Source: Coprococcus_C sp934318045 (GTDB lineage Bacteria > Bacillota > Clostridia > Lachnospirales > Lachnospiraceae). Taken from it: a stretch of DNA of 64,000 nucleotides. The notes below the pieces were generated by a model that saw only the letters and a program-made list of their open reading frames with translations, did not search any database and was not told the DNA's origin. The translations under genes were made by a program, and so were the position numbers. The stretch is taken from positions 62,001-126,000 of the forward strand of contig CAKREY010000002.1 in assembly GCA_934318045.1 (NCBI GenBank). Reading direction: 5' to 3'. Of the stretch, positions 17,271-27,381 are shown piece after piece (the stretch's first letter is position 1; each line of letters starts with the position of its first letter).

Positions 17271-18788
17271 CTATTTCTTTTCCCGGTAATGACTCATCCG
17301 GATACGTATGGTAATATAAATCACAAGTACGATGACCGCACCAACGAAAATCCATATCTGTACCGGCACATCTTCAATATTATAACACCGGACATTGATC
17401 CACATCTGATTGATCTCCTTGTTCGCCGTATCATCAAAATACTGCATGACTGCACTCCGGTGCAGTACCTCCTGCGTCGGATACTGTGCAAACAACTGTC
17501 TGCGCGTCTGTTCTTCCGGCACAGTCATAATATAATCTTCATTGGAATCATCCCCACAGAAGAAGAAACCAACCGGATACTCTGTTGTATCTTCCTCATC
17601 ATCCTCTGCCTCATAATTCCATTTCAGATAATCATAGACTGTATCATCGTCACCGCCACTGATCACCGATGTATAACCAATGTAGTACATGTTACGCACC
17701 GCATTATCCGGACGAGACACAAAGTTTACAAATGCCTCAGCGGCCTGCTGTTTTTCCGCATCCTGTCCGATTCCGCTTTTCAGCATAACCCAGCCGTCAA
17801 ACCACAAATTCGTCGACTCCTCCGGCACCGCGAAATCCAGATAGAAATCATCCTCTTCTGCCTGATCCATCGCATAGACAGCATCTCCGGACCACTGGTA
17901 GTTTGCAACGACTTTTCCACTGATCATGTCTGCTTTACCGCTGTCGGTCTCAAACGAATAAACATTGCCCTGCATATCCTGCAGGATGTCCTCTACATTC
18001 TCGATCGTATCGGAATCCACATCATTCATGATCTGCATCAATCGTTCCTGATAATCCGGTGCATTGCGGAGCGATTCATCCATCAGCGCTTCTTTTCTGT
18101 AAGAACCAAGTGCCGCAAAATAAGAATCCCGGACATTATCCTTGATCGTAACCTGACGTTTGAACTTGTCATTTAGGAACACATCCCAGGTAGATGCTTC
18201 CTCTTCTGTCATCTTCTCCGGATTGTACAAAACGCCTGTGACGCCCCACATATAGCCTGCTGCATATTTACTCCACGACTCGCCGCCGATTTCATTTTCA
18301 TCAAAGGTGTCCCTGATATAATCGGATACCCCGCGCACATAGTAATTATCCGGGTTGTCTGTATCGTAAAAGCCTTCTGAAAACGGCACCAGCCTCTTCT
18401 CTGCCATCAGCTTCATGATCATATAATCAGACGGACAGACAAGGTCGTACACATCTCCAAGCGTTAGCTGGTTATACAGATCCTCGTTCGTACCGAAGCA
18501 CGAATACTCCACTTCCACGCGTTTGCCGTACGTCTCATAATACCACTCAGTGAAATCATCGACCATCGAATTTTCACCGAAGATATCCACACCATTTTCA
18601 AGCTCCATGCGTTCTTCTTCGTCCCATTCACCAAGATCGATATATTCCTCCCAGTTGCAGACACGCAGCTTGATCACGTCGTCATTTCCCTGTGCGTGTG
18701 TGATCTTTGTTCCCGGCACCATCGCCAGAAATGTCATCATAGCTGCCGCCGCAACGGCTGTCATACGTTTTAACATCTTATTTCTCAT
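17271..18788 (-). CDS. potD: Polyamine ABC transporter substrate-binding protein with C-terminal TM
   Basis: ATG at 18788 is chosen from AAAGGAGGT 8 nt upstream; it begins a signal peptide (MRNKMLKRMTAVAAAAMM). The mature protein opens LRVCNWEEYIDLG and continues like PotD/PotF periplasmic-type binding proteins. Unlike usual PotD there is a second membrane helix at the very C-terminus (IWIFVGAVIVLVIYITIRI) with a basic tail, and an acidic insert (EAEDDEEDTTEYP) before it. No lipobox is seen, so the C-terminal helix may replace the lipid anchor. It overlaps potC by 11 nt in potABCD order. Role: capture of spermidine/putrescine outside the cell (family knowledge). Confidence 0.9.
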   Translation of the reverse strand: MRNKMLKRMTAVAAAAMMTFLAMVPGTKITHAQGNDDVIKLRVCNWEEYIDLGEWDEEERMELENGVDIFGENSMVDDFTEWYYETYGKRVEVEYSCFGTNEDLYNQLTLGDVYDLVCPSDYMIMKLMAEKRLVPFSEGFYDTDNPDNYYVRGVSDYIRDTFDENEIGGESWSKYAAGYMWGVTGVLYNPEKMTEEEASTWDVFLNDKFKRQVTIKDNVRDSYFAALGSYRKEALMDESLRNAPDYQERLMQIMNDVDSDTIENVEDILQDMQGNVYSFETDSGKADMISGKVVANYQWSGDAVYAMDQAEEDDFYLDFAVPEESTNLWFDGWVMLKSGIGQDAEKQQAAEAFVNFVSRPDNAVRNMYYIGYTSVISGGDDDTVYDYLKWNYEAEDDEEDTTEYPVGFFFCGDDSNEDYIMTVPEEQTRRQLFAQYPTQEVLHRSAVMQYFDDTANKEINQMWINVRCYNIEDVPVQIWIFVGAVIVLVIYITIRIRMSHYREKK

Positions 18789-19590
18789 TGCGGACACCTC
18801 CTTTATCAGAGGTTGTCTTTCTGCCAGCCACATTCATGACAACCACTGCCAGAATAACGATCAGGAAGATCACTGTCGAAAGCGCCCAGAGTGCAGTTTT
18901 GATCTCTGTCTGTGAACCCTTTGTTGCATTGACAACATACGTACTGATCGTGTTAAACGTTGCCGGTTTTGTATAGCTTGCAATGAAATAATCATCGAGT
19001 GAAAGTGTAATTGCAAGCGCAAAACCGGATACAATCCCCGGCATAATCTGTGGAATCACAACCTTTCGGAGTGCCATCGCAGGAGATGCGCCAAGATCCA
19101 TTGCCGCCTCATACAGACTTGCATCCATCTGCTTCAATTTCGGAACCACAGATAGATATACAAATGGTGCAGATAACACTACGTGTCCGATCAACAGCGG
19201 CACATAGCTTTCCTTATTCATGCCAAATGCAACGATCAGCAGCACGCAGATGGAAAAACCGGTTACAACATCTGCATTGACAACCGGAATCTGGTTGGCT
19301 GTGTTAATAAAGTTCTTCGCAAGTTTCTTCGAATAAAACGCACCAATCGCACCCATTGTTCCAAATATTGTAGCAAGCAGGGATGAAATAAGCGCCAAAA
19401 GAATCGTTCCGACGATCATATCCCGAAGCTCGCCCTTTGTGAACAGTGTTACATAATTCTGTACGGAAAATCCGTGGATTGAACCGATATTTCCGGAATC
19501 CGTAAAGCTGTATACTGCCAGAATCAGAATCGGTGCATAGATAACGAACAGCATAAGAATCAAAAATAGTTTTCCAATCGTCTTTTTCAT
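18778..19590 (-). CDS. potC: Polyamine ABC transporter permease PotC
   Basis: A 270-residue inner-membrane permease with six predicted helices and the EAA loop EAAMDLGASPAMALRKV that contacts the ATPase. Together with PotB it forms the channel for spermidine/putrescine. The start ATG overlaps the potB stop (TGATG), and AGGAGG lies 12 nt upstream within potB. Confidence 0.93.
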   Translation of the reverse strand: MKKTIGKLFLILMLFVIYAPILILAVYSFTDSGNIGSIHGFSVQNYVTLFTKGELRDMIVGTILLALISSLLATIFGTMGAIGAFYSKKLAKNFINTANQIPVVNADVVTGFSICVLLIVAFGMNKESYVPLLIGHVVLSAPFVYLSVVPKLKQMDASLYEAAMDLGASPAMALRKVVIPQIMPGIVSGFALAITLSLDDYFIASYTKPATFNTISTYVVNATKGSQTEIKTALWALSTVIFLIVILAVVVMNVAGRKTTSDKGGVRNEK

Positions 19591-20387
19591 CAGATCAGTG
19601 CACCTCCTCTTTCCTCGTCCTCATCCGAGTATTTGTTCGTAAAGAGGGTGAAGATCAATATGATCAAAAGCAGGATCAGTGCGATCATTGATCCATTGTG
19701 CCAATCGTAAGATGCAAAATAGCTTCCAATCAGACTACCCATAATATACGTGCTGTTATAAAGCATATCCAGCACAACATAGTTTGTCATAGATGGCAGA
19801 AATACCATCGTGATTCCACTGATGATGCCCGGCACGGAAAGTGGCAATGTCACTTTCAGGAATGTCTGTACCGAATTTGCACCAAGATCGCCTGCCGCTT
19901 CAATCAGGCTTGTGTCTAACTTCATCAAAGTTGTGTACATCGGCAGAATCATAAATGGAAGAAAATCATAGGTCATGCCAATGACAGAATTTAAAAACGG
20001 ATGCAAGGCAAGATTGCCTTCCAATACCGTAAGTATCTCTTTTAATGCAGTAATACGCAGTGTGAAATTGATCCACATTGGCATTACAAATGCGACTAAG
20101 ATCACCGTCTTATGCCGCATATTGCTGCGCGCTAAAATATACGCAATCGGATATGCAAGCAGTACACAGACGCAGGTCGTCACAACCGCCAGCGCAAAGC
20201 TATATGCAAGCGTACCGATTGTATTCGGGCTTGTAAAAAATGCGGACAGATTCTGCACGGTAAACTGTCCCTGTCCATTTGTAAATGCATAATATAAAAG
20301 AACGAACAACGGGGCTACTACAAACAGTAATAGAAAAAGTGCATATGGTATACCCAGCCCGCTCTTTGCAAAACGTGAAGAACGCAT
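19590..20387 (-). CDS. potB: Polyamine ABC transporter permease PotB
   Basis: A 265-residue permease, six helices, EAA loop EAAGDLGANSVQTFLKV. Partner of PotC. The charged C-terminus SDEDEERGGAL is cytoplasmic. ATG at 20387 with AAAGGAG 8 nt upstream, 17 nt after potA. Confidence 0.93.
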   Translation of the reverse strand: MRSSRFAKSGLGIPYALFLLLFVVAPLFVLLYYAFTNGQGQFTVQNLSAFFTSPNTIGTLAYSFALAVVTTCVCVLLAYPIAYILARSNMRHKTVILVAFVMPMWINFTLRITALKEILTVLEGNLALHPFLNSVIGMTYDFLPFMILPMYTTLMKLDTSLIEAAGDLGANSVQTFLKVTLPLSVPGIISGITMVFLPSMTNYVVLDMLYNSTYIMGSLIGSYFASYDWHNGSMIALILLLIILIFTLFTNKYSDEDEERGGALI

Positions 20388-20404
20388 ACAATATCACTCC
20401 TTTT

Positions 20405-21853
20405 CTATTTCTTGATGGAAAACTGGATATGCTCCTCCGGAATAACCAGACTTACATAGTCATCCATATTCCACAGGTATTCATCGTTAACGATGAAATC
20501 TTCATCCATATCCGTACGGACCACGTAGCTGTAATGATCACCCTTGTAGATCAGGTTGATGATATGTCCGCAGACGATACCCTCTTCCTCATTATCGCTC
20601 ATGGAAATATGCCGTGGCTTGATTGCAAGCACGACCTTCAGTTTCTCATAATCAATCACGTCACCATGTGCATCTAAAAGCTCATGCGCGTCGTTAAACT
20701 TAGAACCCGGAATGATCTTCGTCAGATCGCACCGGATCTTTCCATCAAAGATCGTAAGCTCATAATTCTTGTCTACATCACTCTCGATCTTATTCAGTGT
20801 GTGTTCCGGAATCATGATATGGATACCGTCCGGTTCCACATTCAGACCAACCTGGCTTCCAACCGCTGCGGTCTTTGTCGACTGGATCACGATCTCGTTC
20901 TTGCCGGATTCCACTGTGATCTCATAGTGGACACCCTTAAACACAACCGATGTAACCGTTCCTGTGATTGCACCATTCTCAGGCGTAGTGACTTCAACAT
21001 CCTCCGGACGCACAACGACTTCCACCAGCCTTCCGTGCTCGACATCATCCACACAGGCAAATTCTGCTCCGCAAAAACGCACCTTGAGCTTGTCTGTCAT
21101 GATGCCCGTAAAAATATTACTCTCGCCGATAAAGTCTGCAACAAATGCATTTTTCGGCTCATTATATATATCCTCAGGAGTTCCGATCTGCTGCATACGT
21201 CCTTCGGACATGACAACGATCTTGTCCGACATCGTAAGTGCCTCCTCCTGGTCGTGTGTTACATAGATAAAGGTAATGCCAAGTCTTTCATGCATACTTT
21301 TCAGTTCAAGCTGCATCTCCTTGCGCATCTTTAAGTCGAGCGCACCGAGCGGCTCATCGAGAAGCAGGATCTGCGGCTCATTGACCAGTGCACGCGCGAT
21401 TGCGATTCGCTGCTGCTGTCCACCGGACAAGGTTGCTACCTTCCGCGTCTCAAACCCTTCTAAGTCTACCATCTCCAGAACTTTCTTTACCTTCCGCTTA
21501 ATCTCGTCCTTCGGCAGCTTCTTAAGCTTTAATCCAAAGGCGATATTGTCAAAAATGTTTAAATGTGGAAACAATGCATACCGTTGAAATACTGTGTTGA
21601 TCGGGCGTTTGTTTGGTGGTAGATTTCCAATCTCTTTACCATCTAGCAGTATTTCTCCCTCTGTAGGAATTTCAAAGCCCGCAATCATGCGGAGTGTTGT
21701 GGTTTTACCACAGCCCGAAGGCCCTAAAAACGTTACGAATTCGCCCCTTTTTACCGTAAGGTTAAAATCCTCTACAGCGACAAACCCATCCTCAAATGTT
21801 TTTGTGATGTGCTTTAGCTCAATAATGTTTGTTGAACTAGTGTTGTTTTCCAA
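20405..21853 (-). CDS. potA: Polyamine ABC transporter ATPase PotA, with extra C-terminal domain
   Basis: Walker A GPSGCGKTT, signature LSGGQQQR, Walker B ILLLDEP and switch His in VTHDQEEA define the ATPase that drives PotBC. The Q-loop reads VFQRYALFPH. At 482 residues it is ~110 longer than common PotA: after the first TOBE region (ITGTVTSVVFKGVHYE) there is a second TOBE-like repeat (VCGHIINLIYKGDHYSYVV). The start is TTG at 21853; AAGGAGG lies 11 nt upstream and no in-frame ATG precedes the Walker A. It is the first gene of potABCD-recO. Confidence 0.93.
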   Translation of the reverse strand: MENNTSSTNIIELKHITKTFEDGFVAVEDFNLTVKRGEFVTFLGPSGCGKTTTLRMIAGFEIPTEGEILLDGKEIGNLPPNKRPINTVFQRYALFPHLNIFDNIAFGLKLKKLPKDEIKRKVKKVLEMVDLEGFETRKVATLSGGQQQRIAIARALVNEPQILLLDEPLGALDLKMRKEMQLELKSMHERLGITFIYVTHDQEEALTMSDKIVVMSEGRMQQIGTPEDIYNEPKNAFVADFIGESNIFTGIMTDKLKVRFCGAEFACVDDVEHGRLVEVVVRPEDVEVTTPENGAITGTVTSVVFKGVHYEITVESGKNEIVIQSTKTAAVGSQVGLNVEPDGIHIMIPEHTLNKIESDVDKNYELTIFDGKIRCDLTKIIPGSKFNDAHELLDAHGDVIDYEKLKVVLAIKPRHISMSDNEEEGIVCGHIINLIYKGDHYSYVVRTDMDEDFIVNDEYLWNMDDYVSLVIPEEHIQFSIKK

Positions 21854-21923
21854 TAAATTCTCATCCTCCTTGTGTTCCTGACATCCTTATCCATGGCATT
21901 GGCGGGTGCAGGCCAGATTTTTC

Positions 21924-21943
21924 TTTCGTAAATCATTACGAAA
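21924..21943. promoter_or_regulatory. Palindrome upstream of potA, possible operator
   Basis: TTTCGTAA-ATCA-TTACGAAA, perfect 8-bp arms, lies ~70 bp before the potA start and next to the terminator of the upstream gene. It has the size of a repressor site; no regulator gene is adjacent. Confidence 0.45.
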
Positions 21944-21949
21944 TGCATA

Positions 21950-21990
21950 AAAAATATGCCTGTTTTCTGTTACAAAAACAAGCATATTTT
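21950..21990 (-). terminator. Terminator ending the era/DUF1846 run
   Basis: A 16-bp stem with one mismatch (AAAATATGCTTGTTTT paired with GAAAACAGGCATATTT) followed by T-run on the minus strand, 33 bp after the DUF1846 gene. Confidence 0.8.
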
Positions 21991-22022
21991 ATCAGATTCA
22001 TATCTTATTTACAATCAGTTTT

Positions 22023-23510
22023 TTACCGTCCATGATATTTTCTTTCTTCCTCTTCATACTTCGGAGAACAAGTGAGCTGAACTCCTATTTTTTTCAGGAG
22101 CTGCTCATCCACAGAGGAAAGTAACACGGTGGAATGTGCCTGGCAGTTTTTGAGCTTGGAGAGCTGTTCGATCGCAAGCTTTGCTTTTTCATCCTGCGCC
22201 GCTGTTGTGGAAAGCGCGATCAGAATCTCATCGGTATGCAGTCTTGGATTATGGCTGCCCAGGTACTGGATTTTGAGTCTCTGGATTGGCTCAATCGCTT
22301 CTTTCGTGACAAGCTGGACTTCGTGTGGGATACCAGCAAGTGTCTTAAGCGCATTTAAAATCGCTGCTGCAGAAGCACCGAGCAGATCGCCGGTTTTTCC
22401 AGTCACAACCGTGCCATCTTCAAGCTCGATTGCCATCGCCGGATGTCCGGTTTCCTCTTCCCGCTCCAAAGCCTTTCTTGCAACCAGGCGATCGTCCATC
22501 GTGACACCCGCCTGTCTTAATAAAAGCTCTAATTTGTTCTTATCATCCTTGGACTGTCCATACCGTTTTCTTTCGCAAAGGCAATGATAATACCGCCGGA
22601 TAATCTCCTGTGCAGATGCATCCCGGCATACCTGATCGTCAATGATGCATTTTCCTGCCATATTAACACCCATATCTGTCGGAGACTTGTACGGACTGCT
22701 TCCGGCAATCAATTCAAACATTGTCGCCACAACCGGGAATATCTCGATATCACGGTTGTAATTGACGGTTGTCTCACCATATGCTTCCAGATGGAATGGA
22801 TCGATCATATTCACATCATTTAAATCAGCAGTTGCCGCCTCATACGCCAGATTCACCGGATGTTTCAGAGGCAGATTCCAGATTGGGAATGTCTCAAACT
22901 TCGCATACCCGGCTTTCACACCACGCTTATATTCATGGTAAAGCTGTGAGAGACAGGTCGCCATCTTTCCACTGCCCGGACCAGGAGCTGTGACTACAAC
23001 AAGCGGACGTTTTGTCTCGATATATTCATTTTTTCCATATCCCTCATCACTCACAATATGAGTGATATCGCTCGGATATCCAACAATCTTATAATGACGA
23101 TATGACTTAATGCCAAGTTCCGCAAGCTTCTTACGGAAAAGCTCTGCCGATGCCTGCCCGGCATACTTTGTCAGACATACACTGCCGACATAAAGTCCCA
23201 CTGCCTGAAACTCATCGATCAAGCGAAGCACATCCATATCATAGGTGATTCCATAATCGCCACGTACTTTATTATTCTCGATATCCTCTGCGCTGATCAC
23301 GATCACGATTTCTGCCTGATCTTTCAACTGTAAAAGCATCTGTAATTTAGAGTCCGGTTCGAAGCCCGGAAGTACGCGGGATGCATGATAATCATCAAAC
23401 AACTTACCGCCAAACTCCAAATATAATTTATTATCAAACTGTGCGATCCGGTCACGTATATGCTGTGACTGCATCTCTAAGTATTTCTGATTGTCAAAAC
23501 CAATCTTCAT
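22023..23510 (-). CDS. DUF1846 family protein, ~495 aa
   Basis: Start at ATG 23510 (MKIGFDNQKYLEMQS): GGGAGG lies inside the last codons of era, 1 nt apart, so the genes are coupled. Length and motifs fit the DUF1846 family of Firmicute cytoplasmic proteins: P-loop-like GPGSGKMATCLSQLYHEY, SCLTKYAG-type segments and a C-terminal LGSHNPRLHTDE. The family has solved structures but no firm function that I can state. No membrane segments are seen. It is the last gene of a run with cdd, the M16C protease and era. Confidence 0.9.
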   Translation of the reverse strand: MKIGFDNQKYLEMQSQHIRDRIAQFDNKLYLEFGGKLFDDYHASRVLPGFEPDSKLQMLLQLKDQAEIVIVISAEDIENNKVRGDYGITYDMDVLRLIDEFQAVGLYVGSVCLTKYAGQASAELFRKKLAELGIKSYRHYKIVGYPSDITHIVSDEGYGKNEYIETKRPLVVVTAPGPGSGKMATCLSQLYHEYKRGVKAGYAKFETFPIWNLPLKHPVNLAYEAATADLNDVNMIDPFHLEAYGETTVNYNRDIEIFPVVATMFELIAGSSPYKSPTDMGVNMAGKCIIDDQVCRDASAQEIIRRYYHCLCERKRYGQSKDDKNKLELLLRQAGVTMDDRLVARKALEREEETGHPAMAIELEDGTVVTGKTGDLLGASAAAILNALKTLAGIPHEVQLVTKEAIEPIQRLKIQYLGSHNPRLHTDEILIALSTTAAQDEKAKLAIEQLSKLKNCQAHSTVLLSSVDEQLLKKIGVQLTCSPKYEEEERKYHGR

Positions 23511-23511
23511 C

Positions 23512-24420
23512 TTAAACTTCCTCCCGATATCCGTAATTGCGAAGCAACGTATCACTGTCTCTCCAGTCTTTCTTCACTTTTACCCATAATTTCAAATTCA
23601 CTTTCATATCCAATAAATTTTCCATGCTGATACGCGCTTTTGTACCAATTTTCTTTAACATTGCACCCTGTTTTCCGATGATAATCCCTTTGTGGGAATC
23701 CCGTTCACAGATGATTGTTGCCTCGATATCCATGCAGCTTCCATCCGGGCGTTCCTTCATCCGGTCAATCACAACTGCAATGCCATGTGGAATTTCCTTG
23801 TCCAGCTGACGCAAGGCCTGCTCACGTATCATTTCCGCCACAATCTGGCGTTCCGGCTGATCAGTAATCGTATCCTCATCATAAAACTGTGGACCAAACG
23901 GAAGCAGCCGCTTTAACGTCTTAATAAGCTCCGCCTGATTGTGTCCGCGCAGTGCAGAAACAGGAACAATTGCGTCAAAATCATGTACCTCTTTGTATGT
24001 GTTTATAGCATCTGCAACTGCCTGTTTATCCACGGTATCTGTCTTGTTGATAACAAGCACCACCGGTGTATTTACCTTACTTAACACATCAATGATATGA
24101 CGCTCGCCCGCACCGATAAATGTCGTCGGCTCCACGATCCACATGACGATATCCACCTCATTCAATGTGGAGTACGCAACATTCATCATATACTCACCAA
24201 GCTTATTTTTCGCCTTGTTGATACCCGGTGTATCCAGGAACACAATCTGTCCTTCATCATCCGTATATACTGTCTGGATCCGGTTTCTCGTCGTCTGCGC
24301 TTTGCTGCTTGTGATCGCAATCTTCTGTCCGATCAGATGATTCATCAATGTGGACTTTCCCACATTCGGACGTCCGATGATTGCAACAAAACCGGATTTG
24401 TATGTCGATAAGTTATCCAT
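23512..24420 (-). CDS. era: GTPase Era
   Basis: A 302-residue GTPase with G1 GRPNVGKST (15-23), G3 DTPG and G4 NKTD, and a C-terminal KH domain around GIIIGKQGAMLKKIG that binds the 3' end of 16S rRNA. Role: maturation and assembly of the 30S subunit. ATG at 24420 follows GGGAGAG. It sits between the M16C protease and DUF1846 genes on one transcript; cdd next to era is a common Firmicute arrangement, here split by the protease. Confidence 0.97.
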   Translation of the reverse strand: MDNLSTYKSGFVAIIGRPNVGKSTLMNHLIGQKIAITSSKAQTTRNRIQTVYTDDEGQIVFLDTPGINKAKNKLGEYMMNVAYSTLNEVDIVMWIVEPTTFIGAGERHIIDVLSKVNTPVVLVINKTDTVDKQAVADAINTYKEVHDFDAIVPVSALRGHNQAELIKTLKRLLPFGPQFYDEDTITDQPERQIVAEMIREQALRQLDKEIPHGIAVVIDRMKERPDGSCMDIEATIICERDSHKGIIIGKQGAMLKKIGTKARISMENLLDMKVNLKLWVKVKKDWRDSDTLLRNYGYREEV

Positions 24421-24443
24421 ATGTCTCTCCCTGTATGTTCTAC

Positions 24444-27371
24444 CTAAAATACGCTCTTTACTTCTGTAAATGCATCCTTCGCATCTTCGATCCGCGCTTC
24501 ATCGCCGATTGCACAGATCACACCTCCATCGACAGCCGCTTCCACATATCCGGCAAGTCCACGGATTACTTCCGGGGTTGCGCCAAGCACTTCATCTCTT
24601 GTCCGCTGCAAGTCTGCATCGTCGATTCCCATCAGATAACAGATCAGACTGAAATTGCCATCTGCGGATGGTGTAAGCGGTGCATCCATCCTGCTGATCG
24701 CACCGATGATATATTTCGTCATGTCACGGGCATCCGCTTCAAAGCTTCTCACATACTCCGGTGCCTTCTTATAAATCTCATATGTCTCCAGCAGATTTGG
24801 ATCACGGTAGGAGGTAAAATACGCGTTACCGCTTCGATTGAAGCTGCACATACAGCCGTAAGCACCACCCTTCACACGCACATTGATCCACAGATAATCA
24901 TATGAGAAGATACACTGCAATACATTCAAAGCGCCTGTATACTCATATCCACGTTCACAGAAATTACCGGCCGTCGCTACATACTGTACCTGACTTGCCG
25001 TCTTATATCCCTCGTTCCTCTTTACAACCGGAATTTCCTTCACATTCTCAAACGCCAGTCTTGTCGAAAGCTTGCAGGAAAATCTCGTCAGACTCTCAGT
25101 CAGCGTATCCTCCGGTTTCTTATCGGAAGTAAAGTTCACAAGCAGGGAATCTCTGCGCAGAAGCTGTCCAAGTACCTCCTGCAGATCAGCAGCCAGTCCC
25201 TCATAGCGTTCTTCGAAATGATCATCCAGATCTGACAGATACATATAATAATCCACACCCTCTGTCAGTTCTTTCACAACACCTATTTTAGAAATATATG
25301 CCGTTGCGCGTCCCGCCGCTGTTGTATGTCCGTTCGCAAGCAGATCGTCTTTCATTGCCGCACGCGTCTCCGCAATAATCTCCTTCAATCGCTTCTTATC
25401 CGAAAGCTTCGAGGTGAACAAAATCTCCTCAATCAATTCCATTGCCTTATCGAGCTGTGCATCCAGCATCTTTGCACTGACGACAAAATGTGTCACATAA
25501 CCGCCATATTCTTTCTTATTGGTGACTGTTGTACTGAATCCAATGCCACCGGTATACAGATTGATCTCGTTCGATAACTCACTGTAACTGAAATGCTCCG
25601 TATCCACATACTTAAAAATCTCCGTCAAAAGTGCAATTACCGGGAACTTATCATAGTCGATATCATCCATACAGAAGTTCAGGCTGAGATACGTGATTCC
25701 GTTTGTAAAAATATCATGACTTAGTACCTTGACATGTTCAATCTCCAGAATGCGGTTATTTATTTTCTTGGCATGCTTCTCGATATCATCGATTGCAAGC
25801 ATCGGAATCTTCTTCAAGTCTTCCTCCGCATCACCGGAGCTCTGGTACTCCTTCAGATGCATCATGTTCGCACGGATCTCCTCGATATCCTCCGCAGAAA
25901 GCGTCTCCTTATATGCTGCAAGCCGTGCCTTCTCACGCTCTGCAATCTCATTATTAAGTCCCTTCTTTGGCATCAGCAGGCAATATGACTTGTGTGTATT
26001 CTGTAAAATATACTGCTTGATCAGAGCTTCAAAATATCCGGTCTCCACATCCTGCTTCAACGCGTCGTACACATCGTTTAGGCTGAACAGATCAAGTGCT
26101 GCCTCATCATCATAAAGCCATGTAGAAAATGCATTTAACCCAAGCATCAAGCCCTTCGGGAATCGTCCGAAATTTCCTTCCTTATGCTTAAATTCAAAAT
26201 AATTGATTGCCGCAAGCAGTGATCTCTTATCCATACCCTGCTCCACAATGGAAGCAAGTGTATCCTCAAGCACCTGTATAAATCGTTCTAAATCCTCTGC
26301 ATTTGCATTCTTTGCAATGATTGAGAAGGTCGGCTGTTTGATACCGTCATCAAAGGATGACAGAATATCCTTGCCAAGCCCTGCATCGATCAATGCCTTT
26401 TTGAGCGGTGCGCCCGGTGCCGACAACAAGGCATATTCAAGAATCGCGAATGCTGCACATAATTTCTTATCCGCACTTGTACCGATAACCATATTGTATG
26501 CCAGATATGTGTTATCCTGCTCGGATTCGTTCTCAGAGATTGAGTAGTATGCCTGTTGTGTCACCGGTTTTTCAAACGCCGGCTCGTCTGTCAGGGCAGA
26601 ATCAATCTCTGCATAATCAAAATTCTGTAAATATTCTTCATCAATAAATGTAAGCTCCTCTGCAGCATCCATATCGCCATACAGATAGATATAACTGTTG
26701 CTTGGATGATAATACCTCTGATGAAACGCAATAAAATCCTCCTGTGTCAGATTCGGGATTGCCTCCGGATCTCCGCCGGATTCAAAGCCATATGCTGTAT
26801 GTGGAAGCAGCGACTTCTCAATAATTCGGTAAAGCTGCTGTTCCGGTGAGGAATACACGCCTTTCATCTCATTGAATACAACACCATTATAGGTTAGCTC
26901 ACCTGTCTGGTCATCGATTTCATAATGCCATCCTTCCTGCATCATGATCTCCTTCTTCTCATACATATTCGGATAAAAAACGGCATCCATATAAACATGC
27001 ATCAGATTATGAAAATCCTTCTCATTCAGACTTGCAAGCGGATATACTGTCTTGTCCGAATAAGTCATTGCATTTAAGAATGTATTCAGACTGCCCTTGC
27101 ATAGCTCCACGAACGGATCCTTGACCGGGAATTTTCTGGAACCGCAAAGAACCGAATGTTCTGTAATATGCGGCACACCGGTATCGTCGGCCGGCGGTGT
27201 CCGAAAACCGATTGTAAATACTTTGTTTGTATCATCATTCTCAATCACAACCACCCGTGCCTTTGTCTTATTGTGGGACAGGATATATCCGTATCCGTTA
27301 ACTTCCTTCAATTCCTTCTTTTCCACGACCGTATATGCGGTCAGATTCTCTAATTTACTCAAACGATTCAT
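24444..27371 (-). CDS. M16C-family zinc metalloprotease (presequence-protease type)
   Basis: A 975-residue protein with the inverted zinc motif H-x2-E-H in HITEHSVLCGS and the family segment GSLNTFLNAMTYSDKTVYP, followed by four M16 half-domains; this is the length of the PreP/Cym1-type M16C clan. It would degrade unfolded peptides inside a closed chamber in the cytoplasm. The first ATG (27371) has GGAGG directly against it; a TTG at codon 4 (27362) is 8 nt from the same GGAGG and may be the true start. cdd precedes by 10 nt and era follows by 23 nt. Confidence 0.92.
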   Translation of the reverse strand: MNRLSKLENLTAYTVVEKKELKEVNGYGYILSHNKTKARVVVIENDDTNKVFTIGFRTPPADDTGVPHITEHSVLCGSRKFPVKDPFVELCKGSLNTFLNAMTYSDKTVYPLASLNEKDFHNLMHVYMDAVFYPNMYEKKEIMMQEGWHYEIDDQTGELTYNGVVFNEMKGVYSSPEQQLYRIIEKSLLPHTAYGFESGGDPEAIPNLTQEDFIAFHQRYYHPSNSYIYLYGDMDAAEELTFIDEEYLQNFDYAEIDSALTDEPAFEKPVTQQAYYSISENESEQDNTYLAYNMVIGTSADKKLCAAFAILEYALLSAPGAPLKKALIDAGLGKDILSSFDDGIKQPTFSIIAKNANAEDLERFIQVLEDTLASIVEQGMDKRSLLAAINYFEFKHKEGNFGRFPKGLMLGLNAFSTWLYDDEAALDLFSLNDVYDALKQDVETGYFEALIKQYILQNTHKSYCLLMPKKGLNNEIAEREKARLAAYKETLSAEDIEEIRANMMHLKEYQSSGDAEEDLKKIPMLAIDDIEKHAKKINNRILEIEHVKVLSHDIFTNGITYLSLNFCMDDIDYDKFPVIALLTEIFKYVDTEHFSYSELSNEINLYTGGIGFSTTVTNKKEYGGYVTHFVVSAKMLDAQLDKAMELIEEILFTSKLSDKKRLKEIIAETRAAMKDDLLANGHTTAAGRATAYISKIGVVKELTEGVDYYMYLSDLDDHFEERYEGLAADLQEVLGQLLRRDSLLVNFTSDKKPEDTLTESLTRFSCKLSTRLAFENVKEIPVVKRNEGYKTASQVQYVATAGNFCERGYEYTGALNVLQCIFSYDYLWINVRVKGGAYGCMCSFNRSGNAYFTSYRDPNLLETYEIYKKAPEYVRSFEADARDMTKYIIGAISRMDAPLTPSADGNFSLICYLMGIDDADLQRTRDEVLGATPEVIRGLAGYVEAAVDGGVICAIGDEARIEDAKDAFTEVKSVF

Positions 27372-27381
27372 CCTCCATCAT

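Noticed and set aside
17211..18176. Plus-strand 321-residue frame
   Set aside because: Lies wholly over potD on the other strand, lacks RBS and domain signals; a shadow of codon bias.
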